This document shows positions 1-5,884 of a DNA stretch of 12,305 bases, one piece after another. The first letter of the stretch is position 1. The number at the start of each line of letters is the position of its first letter. The notes beneath the pieces were generated by a model. That model was given only the letters and a program-made list of their open reading frames with translations, did not search any database and had not been told where the DNA came from. The position numbers and the translations under genes were made by a program. The stretch is from Spirosoma sp. (GTDB lineage Bacteria > Bacteroidota > Bacteroidia > Cytophagales > Spirosomataceae). The stretch covers positions 1 to 12,305 of the forward strand of contig JANXVQ010000902.1 of the NCBI GenBank assembly GCA_025351545.1, written 5' to 3'.

Positions 1-141
1 CTGGATGCCAAACTTTCCGGTGTGCCCGCCCATGTTCTGGCCGGACTTGACCGCATCGCCCCCGTGGTGACGGCCTTTACGATTTCCCTCGGTTCACCCG
101 ACATCATGGCCGCTGCGGCTGCCAAAGCCGCCCATCGCCCC
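1..141 (+). CDS. Fragment of a dipeptide epimerase (DgcA / L-Ala-D/L-Glu epimerase-like), foreign to the rest
   Basis: Frame 1 is open from the first base and reads [16 protein letters not shown], then [16 protein letters not shown] and [12 protein letters not shown] recognise this as the stretch of enolase-superfamily dipeptide epimerases that links the N-terminal capping domain to the start of the barrel; family members read like 'ALWDLEAK..G' then 'TAYTLSLDTPEAMA...AHRPLLKLKLG'. These enzymes epimerise L-Ala-D/L-Glu in murein recycling; a DgcA variant racemises N-acetyl-glutamate in alphaproteobacteria. Wording and base composition (76 of the first 120 bases are G or C by my count, against 63 of 120 at 181-300) look alphaproteobacterial. 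Similarity stops at about base 141: the expected LLK-LG continuation is missing and the frame runs on as meaningless antisense of the next gene. Neither catalytic lysine is in the window. Family recognition is by eye. Confidence 0.68.
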
Positions 142-400
142 CCAGATACACACATCCGCAGCCGATTCCGCCAACGGGCATCCCGATGTATTGCAGCTCA
201 TTTTTTGTTTTCCGGTAGGTGGTTGGCGTCCCGCGTTCATACAACGATTTAGTCCAGTCGGGCGTTGGTTTTGCCGGGTCGAGGTTGGCCTGATCCGATA
301 AGACAGGGTTGATAAGGGGAGAAAAATCTGTTAGAAAGCCCGTAGCGGCAACGCTGGTGGCTTTCATAAAAGTGCGACGATCGAGCGTATTTTTTGCCAT
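104..400 (-). CDS. GH116-type glycoside hydrolase, Tat-exported, N-terminal part only
   Basis: The gene starts at 400 and runs off towards base 1. Its N-terminus reads [18 protein letters not shown], a twin-arginine (Tat) signal with RRxFxK followed by a hydrophobic stretch, so the folded enzyme should cross the inner membrane by Tat. Residues 72-93 (around [10 protein letters not shown] and [10 protein letters not shown]) match the start of the beta-sandwich domain of GH116 hydrolases (bacterial beta-glucosidase/beta-xylosidase relatives of human GBA2), where the family continues LWDIFN. Here the similarity ends at Trp93 (bases 122-124), and five unrelated residues lead to a stop at 104-106. 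The break coincides with the epimerase fragment on the other strand, so this is a truncated view of a protein normally many hundreds of residues long. The catalytic acids lie in the missing part. Family assignment is good; the substrate is unknown. Confidence 0.72.
   Translation of the reverse strand: MAKNTLDRRTFMKATSVAATGFLTDFSPLINPVLSDQANLDPAKPTPDWTKSLYERGTPTTYRKTKNELQYIGMPVGGIGCGCVYLGGDGRLWQPQRP
121..141. other. Junction: ~20-bp overlap shared by two unrelated genes
   Basis: On + these bases complete the epimerase motif AKAAHRP; on - the same bases complete the GH116 motif GGDGRLW. Left of the segment only the epimerase makes sense, and right of it only GH116 does. A microhomology of about 20 bases between two genes of different taxonomic character is what a short-k-mer assembly join produces. 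A real rearrangement would not need the shared stretch to be meaningful in both genes. Confidence 0.6.
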
Positions 401-537
401 GACATGTAGGGGAATCGTACAGAACCGGAGTTATCTCTATGTTTAAAAACCAATTGGCCAACAACTATACTCTCCGTACACACCGTGGTATTTCCTTGAA
501 GAACAGCCCTCTACAGGCCATTTTCCAGCAAACCTCT

Positions 538-1458
538 TTATTTTTTTGCCTTTGGGTGAGCCTGATCGTAGGTCTTTTTCAGTTGCTCCAGACTGGTATG
601 TGTATAAATCTGGGTAGCCGCTAAACTACTGTGCCCGAGCAAATCTTTAATGGCATTTAAGTCGGCACCCCGGTTGAGCAGATGCGTGGCAAACGAGTGG
701 CGCAGAACGTGGGGACTTTTAGTGGCGAGCGTTGTCACGAGCGCGAGATTATTTTTTACAATCCGTTGAATCAGCATCGGATAAGACGCAATACCTTTGT
801 CGCTGACGATTAAATAAACAGCATCGGCCAGGCCGGAAAACTCTTTTTCTTTTAAGAGAATATACGCTTGAATTAGCTCAAACAACGGTTGGGTCAACGG
901 TATGATTCGATGCTTGTTACGTTTGCCCAATACCATTATTGTTTTCTCATAGAGATTTACATCAACGGTTTTCAGGCCGGTCAGCTCGCTTAGTCGAATG
1001 CCCGTTCCATAGAGCAATTCGAGCACCAGTTTATCGCGAACACCGTCGAATGTAGCAGCAAACTCAATGTCGTTGAGCAGCATTTCCATCGGTTTTTCTT
1101 CAACGTACTGCGGCAGTCTTTTGCTGGCTTTCAACGCCATAATCTTCGACATGGGATCGAAGTCAATCACTTTTCGTCTCAGTAAAAAACCATAGAAATT
1201 ACGAAGGGTAGCTATTTTGCGATTCACCGATGACTTATCAAGGCCGCTCTCGACCAGGCTTACTATCCACGAACGAACGTGGCGGAAGTCGGCAAGTTCG
1301 GGCTGGGCTATGTTGCACTCCGCCAGTAGAAACAGGCAAAATTGCTCCAGGTCTTTCGTGTAAGCCGTCAGGGTATGATGGCTTAAGCGTTTTTCGTAGC
1401 GAATATGTTGAAGGAAGTCGGAACTGAACGTTTGCCCGGCAGGATTTATGGGATTCAT
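538..1458 (-). CDS. xerC: Tyrosine recombinase, XerC/XerD family
   Basis: 306 residues, the usual length for a chromosomal Xer recombinase, which resolves chromosome dimers at dif by strand exchange through a 3'-phosphotyrosine. The N-terminal SAM-like core-binding domain spans ~10-95 (FLQHIRYEKRLSHHTLTAY, and FYGFLLRRKVIDFDP). The catalytic domain carries every expected residue: Arg155 in GTGIRLSEL, Lys179 in the beta-hairpin LGKRNKHR, His250 and Arg253 in PHVLRHSFATHLL, His276 in LLGHSS, and nucleophile Tyr285 in ATQIYTHTS. The start at 1458 gives the normal short lead before the core-binding domain. It lies downstream of rpsU on the same strand, a neighbourhood common in Bacteroidota, but a strong terminator separates the two. 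Nothing suggests an integron, phage or integrative element nearby, so a housekeeping Xer is likelier than a mobile integrase. XerC against XerD cannot be decided by eye, and the symbol is tentative. Confidence 0.9.
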   Translation of the reverse strand: MNPINPAGQTFSSDFLQHIRYEKRLSHHTLTAYTKDLEQFCLFLLAECNIAQPELADFRHVRSWIVSLVESGLDKSSVNRKIATLRNFYGFLLRRKVIDFDPMSKIMALKASKRLPQYVEEKPMEMLLNDIEFAATFDGVRDKLVLELLYGTGIRLSELTGLKTVDVNLYEKTIMVLGKRNKHRIIPLTQPLFELIQAYILLKEKEFSGLADAVYLIVSDKGIASYPMLIQRIVKNNLALVTTLATKSPHVLRHSFATHLLNRGADLNAIKDLLGHSSLAATQIYTHTSLEQLKKTYDQAHPKAKK

Positions 1459-1522
1459 TTGATTTCCCTGATTTTTACGTCACCAAAGCTAACCTGTTTT
1501 TGCAAGGCTTTCTTATCAAAAC

Positions 1523-1568
1523 TTGTTTGTGTGGAGTCAGATTTAAGAATCTGACTCCGCACAAACAA
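1523..1568 (-). terminator. 21-bp near-perfect hairpin, second part of the rpsU-xerC terminator region
   Basis: Arms 1523-1543 and 1548-1568 pair over 21 bp with a single G.U wobble (1532/1559) around a 4-base loop. On the minus strand it is followed by a short, weak T-rich stretch. It follows directly on the first terminator and could be a back-up terminator or a member of a dispersed palindromic repeat family. It ends 64 bases before the xerC start. Confidence 0.6.
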
Positions 1569-1598
1569 AAAAGCAGCAAACATCTCTGTTTGCTGCTT
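1565..1598 (-). terminator. Intrinsic terminator after rpsU
   Basis: Perfect 11-bp arms at 1571-1581 and 1588-1598 (AAGCAGCAAAC and its complement) enclose a 6-base loop. On the minus strand the stem runs directly into a tract of six to eight T (1572 down to 1565). It lies 71 bases past the rpsU stop and should insulate xerC from the ribosomal gene. Confidence 0.82.
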
Positions 1599-1618
1599 CT
1601 ATTTCTGAGTTGACAACC

Positions 1619-1648
1619 TAAATCGCTGACTGCGCATTCAGCGATTTA
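1619..1648. repeat. 11-bp inverted repeat just downstream of rpsU
   Basis: Arms 1619-1629 and 1638-1648 (TAAATCGCTGA and its exact complement) surround an 8-base spacer. There is no T-tract on either side, so it is more likely an mRNA 3'-stabilising hairpin of rpsU than a terminator in its own right. Confidence 0.55.
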
Positions 1649-1669
1649 TAACCAACTGCCTCACATCGG

Positions 1670-1867
1670 CTATTGCTCGGTGTGATTGCCGTACATACGT
1701 TCTTTGTACGTGGCTTTGATTATTTCTGTGCGACGCTTGATCGACGGTTTCTGGAAAGCCGTCCGCGACCGCAACTGCCGCAACACACCCGTTTTCTCGA
1801 ATTTCTTCTTGAAACGCTTCAGGGCTTTGTCAATCGACTCGTTGTCTTTTACGTTAATAATAAGCAT
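1670..1867 (-). CDS. rpsU: 30S ribosomal protein bS21
   Basis: 65 residues, typical for bS21. The strongly basic sequence reads MLIINVKDNESIDKALKRFKKK..., then RQLRSRTAFQKPS and KRRTEIIKATYKERM, which is the family pattern of a short N-terminal strand, an amphipathic helix and a basic helical tail. It sits on the 30S platform next to the 3' end of 16S rRNA; in Bacteroidota, bS21 together with bS18 and bS6 is known to help hold the anti-Shine-Dalgarno tail away from mRNA. Transcription should start near 1897 from the promoter overlapping ppx, giving a ~30-nt leader. That leader holds a perfect 12-bp palindrome (1883-1894) but no AGGAGG-like sequence ahead of the ATG. The gene ends in a good intrinsic terminator, so it is probably monocistronic. 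Confidence 0.95.
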   Translation of the reverse strand: MLIINVKDNESIDKALKRFKKKFEKTGVLRQLRSRTAFQKPSIKRRTEIIKATYKERMYGNHTEQ

Positions 1868-1882
1868 GTCTTAAAAAATCTG

Positions 1883-1894
1883 TTTTAGCTAAAA
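1883..1894. promoter_or_regulatory. 12-bp perfect palindrome between rpsU and ppx
   Basis: TTTTAGCTAAAA is a perfect palindrome inside the predicted rpsU leader and upstream of the ppx -7 element. It could be an operator site or a small leader hairpin. No regulator can be named, and an AT-rich palindrome of this size can arise by chance. Confidence 0.3.
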
Positions 1895-1903
1895 ACCGGA
1901 CGG

Positions 1904-1934
1904 CAAAGGTAATAGCTTTGCAACTATGAAACAA
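1904..1934 (-). promoter_or_regulatory. rpsU promoter, Bacteroidota type
   Basis: On the minus strand a TTG (1934-1932) is followed after 20 bases by TACCTTTG (1911-1904). This matches the TTG / 17-23 / TAnnTTTG consensus of the main Bacteroidota sigma factor. The -33 element lies inside the first codons of ppx, so the two divergent genes share this DNA. Confidence 0.7.
1913..1920 (+). promoter_or_regulatory. ppx -7 element giving a leaderless or nearly leaderless transcript
   Basis: TAGCTTTG fits TAnnTTTG exactly and ends five bases before the ppx ATG at 1926, so transcription should begin at or within a base or two of the start codon. There is no clear TTG at the right distance upstream. 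One base separates it from the -7 element of rpsU on the other strand, so the two promoters can hardly be occupied together. Confidence 0.5.
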
Positions 1935-2852
1935 GCCATTATTGACTTAGGGACCAATACCTTTCACCTGCTGATTGTCGAAAAAAGTGGTTCTACCTAT
2001 TCAACCCTGTTCCGCGAAAGCCAGCCAGCTAGAATCGGGCAGGCCGGTATCAATCAGGGGTTCATCACAGAAGAAGGTATCGGCCGGGCACTGGGCGTCC
2101 TGACTTTTTTCCGGCAGGTGCTCGACCAATATGGCGTTGCCCTCAGCCAGGTTATAGCAACGGGCACCAGCGCGATTCGCGCTGCCAGCAATCAGCGTGA
2201 ATTTATTGATCGCGTCCGGCAGGAAACGGGCATCCAGATTCAGGTTATTTCGGGCGAACAGGAAGCCGAATACATCTACAAAGGCGTTCGGGCGGCTGGC
2301 GCTCTGGATAATACAACGTCGCTGGTGGTGGATATTGGGGGCGGTAGTGTTGAGTTTATTCTGGGCAATCAGTCGCGAATTTTCTGGAAACAAAGTTTCG
2401 AGATCGGCGGACAGCGTCTGCGCGAAAAATTCATGACCACTGACCCTATACGTTCAGGCAGTATCAATCGGCTCTACGATTATTTTCAGGAGCAACTGGT
2501 GCCCCTGGCTAATGCAATCCACCAGTATCAGCCAACAGTTCTGGTCGGTTCATCGGGTTCTTTTGACACCTTGGTAGACATGTGGTGCATGCACGAACAG
2601 GGCCATCTGCCCGATCCGGACCAGAACACATTCATGTTGCCCATTGCTGAGTTTTACCGCGCGTATGAATTGCTGATTACCCGAAATCATACCGAGCGGA
2701 TGCAGATTCCCGGCATGATCGAACTGCGGGTTGATATGATTGTTGTGGCGGTATGCCTGATCGATTATGTACTCAAAACGTATGGAATTTCACAGATTAT
2801 AACCTCAACATATTCACTGAAAGAAGGCGTTCTTGCGTCGATTGATGGGTAA
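1926..2852 (+). CDS. ppx: Ppx/GppA family phosphatase (exopolyphosphatase / pppGpp phosphatase type)
   Basis: 308 residues, matching the short form of the family: the two ASKHA (actin/Hsp70-fold) subdomains without the C-terminal HD-like domain of E. coli Ppx. Visible motifs are the N-terminal phosphate loop IIDLGTNTFHLL (residues 5-16), IATGTSAIRAASN (77-89), the acidic ISGEQEAEYIY (108-118) that carries the catalytic glutamate, the second phosphate loop VVDIGGGSVEF (134-144), and GSSGSFD (208-214). Such enzymes split terminal phosphate from polyphosphate, or the gamma/5' phosphate from pppGpp, in the cytoplasm. The sequence cannot say which substrate is preferred. The start is supported by the phosphate loop at residue 5 and by the -7 element ending just upstream. 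No ppk is visible nearby. Confidence 0.9.
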   Translation: MKQAIIDLGTNTFHLLIVEKSGSTYSTLFRESQPARIGQAGINQGFITEEGIGRALGVLTFFRQVLDQYGVALSQVIATGTSAIRAASNQREFIDRVRQETGIQIQVISGEQEAEYIYKGVRAAGALDNTTSLVVDIGGGSVEFILGNQSRIFWKQSFEIGGQRLREKFMTTDPIRSGSINRLYDYFQEQLVPLANAIHQYQPTVLVGSSGSFDTLVDMWCMHEQGHLPDPDQNTFMLPIAEFYRAYELLITRNHTERMQIPGMIELRVDMIVVAVCLIDYVLKTYGISQIITSTYSLKEGVLASIDG

Positions 2853-2950
2853 TGTTTGATGAAGACTACATTCATAACGGGTAAGTTTAGTTGTGTTGAA
2901 GCTTTTTAAAGTCGATTCCTCTTATTCATTGTAATTGTTTAGTTCAGGAA

Positions 2951-3943
2951 ATGAAAGCTGAAACCAATGCCCGCTCGTCATACAGCAATTTAATTTATAC
3001 CGCCTTGATTATTGCCGCTGTGGCAGTAGCCATGACTTTCCCCGGACCGTTCACCAAAATAGGTGATTTCCCGATGAAAAGACTGATTGTGCCGCTGCTG
3101 CAAATCATCATGCTGGGCATGGGTACAACCATGTCGATCAAGGATTTCGAGAGTGTCATAAAACAGCCAAGAGCCGTGTTCATTGGCGTATCATGCCATT
3201 TCCTGATTATGCCACTGTTGGGCTTCACCCTGGCCAATGTGTTCAGGTTTCCGCCCGAAATTGCGGCTGGGGTGGTGTTAATCGGTTGTTCACCCAGCGG
3301 ACTAGCCTCGAACGTAATGTGCTTTATCGCCAAAGCCAACGTGCCGCTGTCAATCACTATTACAACGCTGGCAACTTTACTGGCACCTTTTTTAATGCCC
3401 GCGTTGATGACCTTGCTGGCGGGGCAATTTATTGAAATTTCGTTCTTAAAAATGATGGTCGAAATTATGGAGATCGTAATTTTGCCCGTCATAGTAGGAT
3501 TGGCACTGAACCGTATTTTTCATAAATCAGCCGTTGTTCTCAACCGCGTTATGCCGCTCATTTCAATGGGGGGCATTGTACTGATTGTTGCCATTATCAC
3601 GGCTACCGGACGCGATAGTCTGCTGACGGTGGGCTGGACATTGGCCCTTTGCGTTCTGATACACAACCTGACTGGCTTTACATTGGGGTACTGGAGCGCA
3701 CGGCTCTTCGGTATGGACGAACAAAGTTGCCGCACGGTGGCAATTGAAGTCGGACTGCAAAACGGCGGACTGGCATCGGGTATTGCCGTTCAGATGGGTA
3801 AGATTGCTACCGTAGGGCTTGCCCCTGCCCTCTTCGGTCCAATCATGAACACAACAGGCTCGTTACTAGCCACTTTCTGGAGCCAGCATCCACCAAAAGA
3901 AATAATATTAAATGAGGCATCGCCCCAACCCATAGACGCTTAA
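2951..3943 (+). CDS. BASS-family (bile acid:Na+ symporter-type) inner-membrane transporter
   Basis: 330 residues, strongly hydrophobic, with about nine to ten membrane segments beginning at ~14-30. Two signature regions of PF01758 are clear. GCSPSGLASN (112-121) sits at the first broken helix, with Ser120/Asn121 in the place of the sodium-site Ser-Asn of the bacterial ASBT structures. AIEVGLQNGGLA (264-275) is the second, where Glu266 and Gln270 keep the E-x-x-x-Q spacing of the sodium ligands. It should therefore be a sodium-coupled importer of an organic anion. Bacterial members carry substrates such as pyruvate, pantothenate or related keto acids, and bile acid is unlikely in this setting. 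It follows ppx by 98 bases, with a weak promoter-like pair (TTG 2856-2858, TAAGTTTA 2882-2889) between, so co-transcription is possible but not required. A strong terminator follows. Confidence 0.88.
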   Translation: MKAETNARSSYSNLIYTALIIAAVAVAMTFPGPFTKIGDFPMKRLIVPLLQIIMLGMGTTMSIKDFESVIKQPRAVFIGVSCHFLIMPLLGFTLANVFRFPPEIAAGVVLIGCSPSGLASNVMCFIAKANVPLSITITTLATLLAPFLMPALMTLLAGQFIEISFLKMMVEIMEIVILPVIVGLALNRIFHKSAVVLNRVMPLISMGGIVLIVAIITATGRDSLLTVGWTLALCVLIHNLTGFTLGYWSARLFGMDEQSCRTVAIEVGLQNGGLASGIAVQMGKIATVGLAPALFGPIMNTTGSLLATFWSQHPPKEIILNEASPQPIDA

Positions 3944-4017
3944 GGCACGAAACGGCTGGTATAAATCGGTTTTGTTCGCACACTAAATAATTCTGCGTAA
4001 CCACGCTTCGGCACTCA

Positions 4018-4060
4018 CAAAAAAAGTCATTCGATAGCATTTATCGAATGACTTTTTTTG
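4018..4060. terminator. Strong bidirectional terminator
   Basis: Arms 4018-4036 and 4042-4060 pair perfectly over 19 bp around a 5-base loop. The outer part is seven A facing seven T, so either strand ends a GC-containing stem in a U-tract. On + it closes the ppx-transporter unit 75 bases past the transporter stop. It also isolates the MarR/esterase region that follows. Confidence 0.88.
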
Positions 4061-4068
4061 TAGACAAA

Positions 4069-4100
4069 AGTTGTATATGCAACTTCGTCGGTTAATATTT
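4069..4100 (+). promoter_or_regulatory. MarR-type operator-like palindrome over a candidate promoter
   Basis: AGTTGTATATGCAACT (4069-4084) is a 16-bp palindrome with one mismatched pair. It resembles the TTGTATATACAA-like half-site pairs bound by many MarR regulators. A TTG lies inside it (4071-4073), and 19 bases later comes TAATATTT (4093-4100), a partial match to the -7 element. Binding here would block this promoter, the usual autoregulatory arrangement for a marR gene. The regulator downstream is broken, so the site may be unoccupied or served by another MarR protein. Confidence 0.45.
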
Positions 4101-4105
4101 ACGAT

Positions 4106-4329
4106 ATGAATAAACCTATTGTATTGCAGGCCGGCTCAGGAAGCTGGCACGAGTTGTAACGGGGCGCTATAATAGTGCCTTCACAGCGGAGGGTGTCACA
4201 TTTGCTCAGGCGGGATTGCTTATGCACATTTTCGCACAACCGGGCATTCGACAAACCGAATTATCGAAATCGCTACAGATTGGAAAATCAGCGATGAGCC
4301 GGGATGTGCAGCTATTACAAAAAAAATGA
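4106..4329 (+). pseudogene. Broken MarR-family regulator: frameshifted start, C-terminal half missing
   Basis: The frame open from 4114 to the TGA at 4327-4329 reads ...AGRLRKLARVVTGRYN, then EGVTFAQAGLLMHIF, then PGIRQTELSKSLQIG and KSAMSRDVQLLQKK-stop. This is the classic MarR order: first dimerisation helix, GvT-AQ-xLL, then the helix-turn-helix through its recognition helix (KSAMSRDVQLL). The beta-wing and the second dimerisation helix are gone: the frame stops right after the recognition helix, inside a run of eight A (4319-4326). There is no start codon in this frame. The ATG at 4106 lies in another frame and yields only 17 codons, so a single-base frameshift near 4109-4125 is implied. 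About 70 of the usual ~140-150 residues remain. The stop overlaps the esterase ATG (ATGA), as if a deletion removed the rest up to the next start codon. Confidence 0.7.
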
Positions 4330-4997
4330 CCGAACATCATCTTACCGTCAAGCGCACGGCCCGTTATTACACCCTCGGCGAACTAACCGACAAAACGAAA
4401 AACATTTGGTTCTGTCTGCATGGATTTGGACAGTTAGCAAAATATTTCAGCCGGAAATTTACCGACTTAGACGATGGACAAACACTGATTGTGGTGCCGG
4501 AGGGTTTGTCGCGGGCGTATCTGGATGCCGACTACCAACGAGTGGGTGCCTCCTGGATAACTCGGGAAGACCGCGACCAGGAAATCGCTGATTTTCTGCC
4601 CTACCTGAATTCACTTTACGATCTCATCCTCGATGGTCGCAACCCTACTAAATCTGGTGTACAAATCACGGTATTCGGTTTCTCGCAGGGAGCAGCTACG
4701 GCTTGCCGATGGCTAAACAACCGGCATATCCACGCTGATCGGCTTATTTTATGGGCGGGCTATTTCCCAAATGGCCTTTCTGACCTGATTAGCCCGGTTG
4801 CGCTTAGTACGACAGAAACGCATTACGTTTATGGTCGGCAGGACAATTACCTCCTGGAACTGGAAGATATTGATGGATACATGCGCCGGTTACAAACTGA
4901 TGTGCCTACGCTGAAAATCACGGCATTCGATGGTGGTCACCGGGTAGAACCAGCGGTATTGACCCAATTAATGAGTAGTTCGAAGTCGATTCAGTAG
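4326..4997 (+). CDS. Alpha/beta-hydrolase, carboxylesterase/phospholipase-like (PF02230 type)
   Basis: 223 residues, typical of small cytosolic carboxylesterases. The oxyanion-hole loop is LHGFGQ (31-36) and the nucleophile elbow is GFSQGAA with Ser120. The likely acid is Asp173 in VYGRQDNY and the likely base is His205 in DGGHRV, so a complete Ser-Asp-His triad is present. GFSQG is the version of GxSxG common in the esterase/acyl-thioesterase group of this family. There is no signal peptide, so it should act in the cytoplasm on short-chain esters; the real substrate is unknown. The N-terminus MTEHHLTVKRTARYY looks native, which shows that the deletion in the preceding MarR remnant did not remove any of this gene. 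Translation may be coupled to the remnant through the ATGA overlap. The palindromic promoter at 4069-4100 is its only evident upstream control. Confidence 0.82.
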   Translation: MTEHHLTVKRTARYYTLGELTDKTKNIWFCLHGFGQLAKYFSRKFTDLDDGQTLIVVPEGLSRAYLDADYQRVGASWITREDRDQEIADFLPYLNSLYDLILDGRNPTKSGVQITVFGFSQGAATACRWLNNRHIHADRLILWAGYFPNGLSDLISPVALSTTETHYVYGRQDNYLLELEDIDGYMRRLQTDVPTLKITAFDGGHRVEPAVLTQLMSSSKSIQ

Positions 4998-5063
4998 CTT
5001 TTTCAAGAGTATTAATGATTGGATACTGTTGTAGATCAGTCTCGCTCATGTGCCTTGTAACAG

Positions 5064-5115
5064 GCAGGGATTACCGCAACAAACCGCGGCACGTTTTTTT
5101 TGCAGTAATCCCTGC
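5064..5115. terminator. Long hairpin between convergent esterase and dehydrogenase genes
   Basis: Outer arms GCAGGGATTAC (5064-5074) and its exact complement (5105-5115) enclose inner arms GCAACAAAC (5076-5084) and the T-rich 5093-5103, which pair with a mismatch and a small bulge. The result is one long imperfect stem with an 8-base GC-rich loop. It lies 66 bases past the esterase stop and 16 bases past the dehydrogenase stop, so it probably serves as a two-sided terminator. It lacks an external T-tract, so the mechanism is less clear than for the hairpin at 4018. Confidence 0.55.
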
Positions 5116-5131
5116 TCTGGCTATATGAAAT

Positions 5132-5884
5132 TTACTTCCGGTGAATCGTGGTAGCCGCCGACTGGGCCGCAGCCAGAATCGTTATATCGGCGATGGTAAC
5201 ATGAGCAGGAGCTGTAACGGCATAAACAATCGTATCGGCAATATCGTCGGCGGTGAGGGGTGTAAAACCTTCATAGACTTTAGCCGCCCGATCGGCATCG
5301 CCTTTGAAACGTATAACTGAAAACTCGGTTTCAACAGCACCCGGCGCAATGTTTGTTACCTTGATGCCATGCTGGGTCATATCTAGCCGCATACCCGCGC
5401 TAAGGGCTTCAACGGCGGCTTTACTGGCACAATATACAGCGCCATTGGCATAGGTTTGTTTGCCCGCAATCGAACTCAAGTTAACAATATGTCCTCGTTT
5501 ACGTTCAACCATCCCGGGCATAACAGCCTTCGAAACGTAAAGTAATCCCCGCACATTTCCATCAATCATCAGATCCCAGTCGGTGGGGTCACCCTCCTGA
5601 ATAGCTGACATTCCCTGTGCACTGCCGGCGCTATTGACCAGAATATCAATGGCTTTCCATTCGTCGGGAAGTGTACTGATAGCGTCATTGACTTCGGTCC
5701 AATTACTCACATCAAAATTGAGTGTTGTCACGGCAGTCTGGGCACTAAGTTGTTCCTCCAGTTCCTGTAAACGGTCCTGCCGACGACCGCAAAGAATAAT
5801 CCGGTAATCGAGGTCAGCAAAGGCAATTGCAGTGGCGCGGCCAATACCAGAAGTTGCGCCAGTAATGAGGGCAATACGAGACAT
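5132..5884 (-). CDS. Short-chain dehydrogenase/reductase, YdfG-like
   Basis: 250 residues with a classical SDR layout. The Rossmann loop is TGATSGIG (8-15); GRR at 33-35 suggests NADP preference. NFDVS (56-60) follows, then NSAG (84-87, Ser in place of the second Asn of NNAG), Asn110, Ser138, and Tyr151-x-x-x-Lys155 (YCASK). The C-terminal half, with PGAVETEFSVIRFKGD, PAHVTI and a final HRK, closely resembles E. coli YdfG, an NADP-dependent 3-hydroxy acid dehydrogenase that also reduces malonic semialdehyde. A similar role is likely but the substrate is not proven. The start at 5884 (MSRIALITG) puts the Rossmann strand at residue 3 as the family requires; the frame stays open upstream to 6019, but that sequence has no SDR character. 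The gene is convergent with the esterase and divergent from the glycosyltransferase. Confidence 0.9.
   Translation of the reverse strand: MSRIALITGATSGIGRATAIAFADLDYRIILCGRRQDRLQELEEQLSAQTAVTTLNFDVSNWTEVNDAISTLPDEWKAIDILVNSAGSAQGMSAIQEGDPTDWDLMIDGNVRGLLYVSKAVMPGMVERKRGHIVNLSSIAGKQTYANGAVYCASKAAVEALSAGMRLDMTQHGIKVTNIAPGAVETEFSVIRFKGDADRAAKVYEGFTPLTADDIADTIVYAVTAPAHVTIADITILAAAQSAATTIHRK

Noticed and set aside
142..252. Continuation of the + frame beyond the epimerase fragment
   Set aside because: Past base 141 it is only the antisense of the GH116 gene and has no resemblance to an epimerase.
439..624. + strand open frame of 61 codons around the xerC 3' end
   Set aside because: It overlaps the end of xerC in antisense and lacks any recognisable motif or promoter. 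It is a by-product of the coding strand.
1523..1648. Cluster of inverted repeats considered as a CRISPR or attachment/dif site near a recombinase
   Set aside because: The three hairpins have different sequences, no regular spacers and no direct repeats. None has the ~28-bp two-half-site form of dif that I could recognise, and terminator function explains at least one of them.
1599..1669. Possible tRNA or small RNA downstream of rpsU
   Set aside because: No cloverleaf, no TTC-like T-loop and no CCA end on either strand; only a simple hairpin.
2995..3492. 165-codon open frame antisense to the transporter
   Set aside because: Length comes from the codon bias of the hydrophobic gene on the other strand. 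The composition is low-complexity and there is no domain.
4304..4591. 95-codon + frame overlapping the MarR remnant and esterase
   Set aside because: It is out of frame with both recognisable proteins and carries neither MarR wing nor hydrolase motifs, so it does not rescue the regulator.
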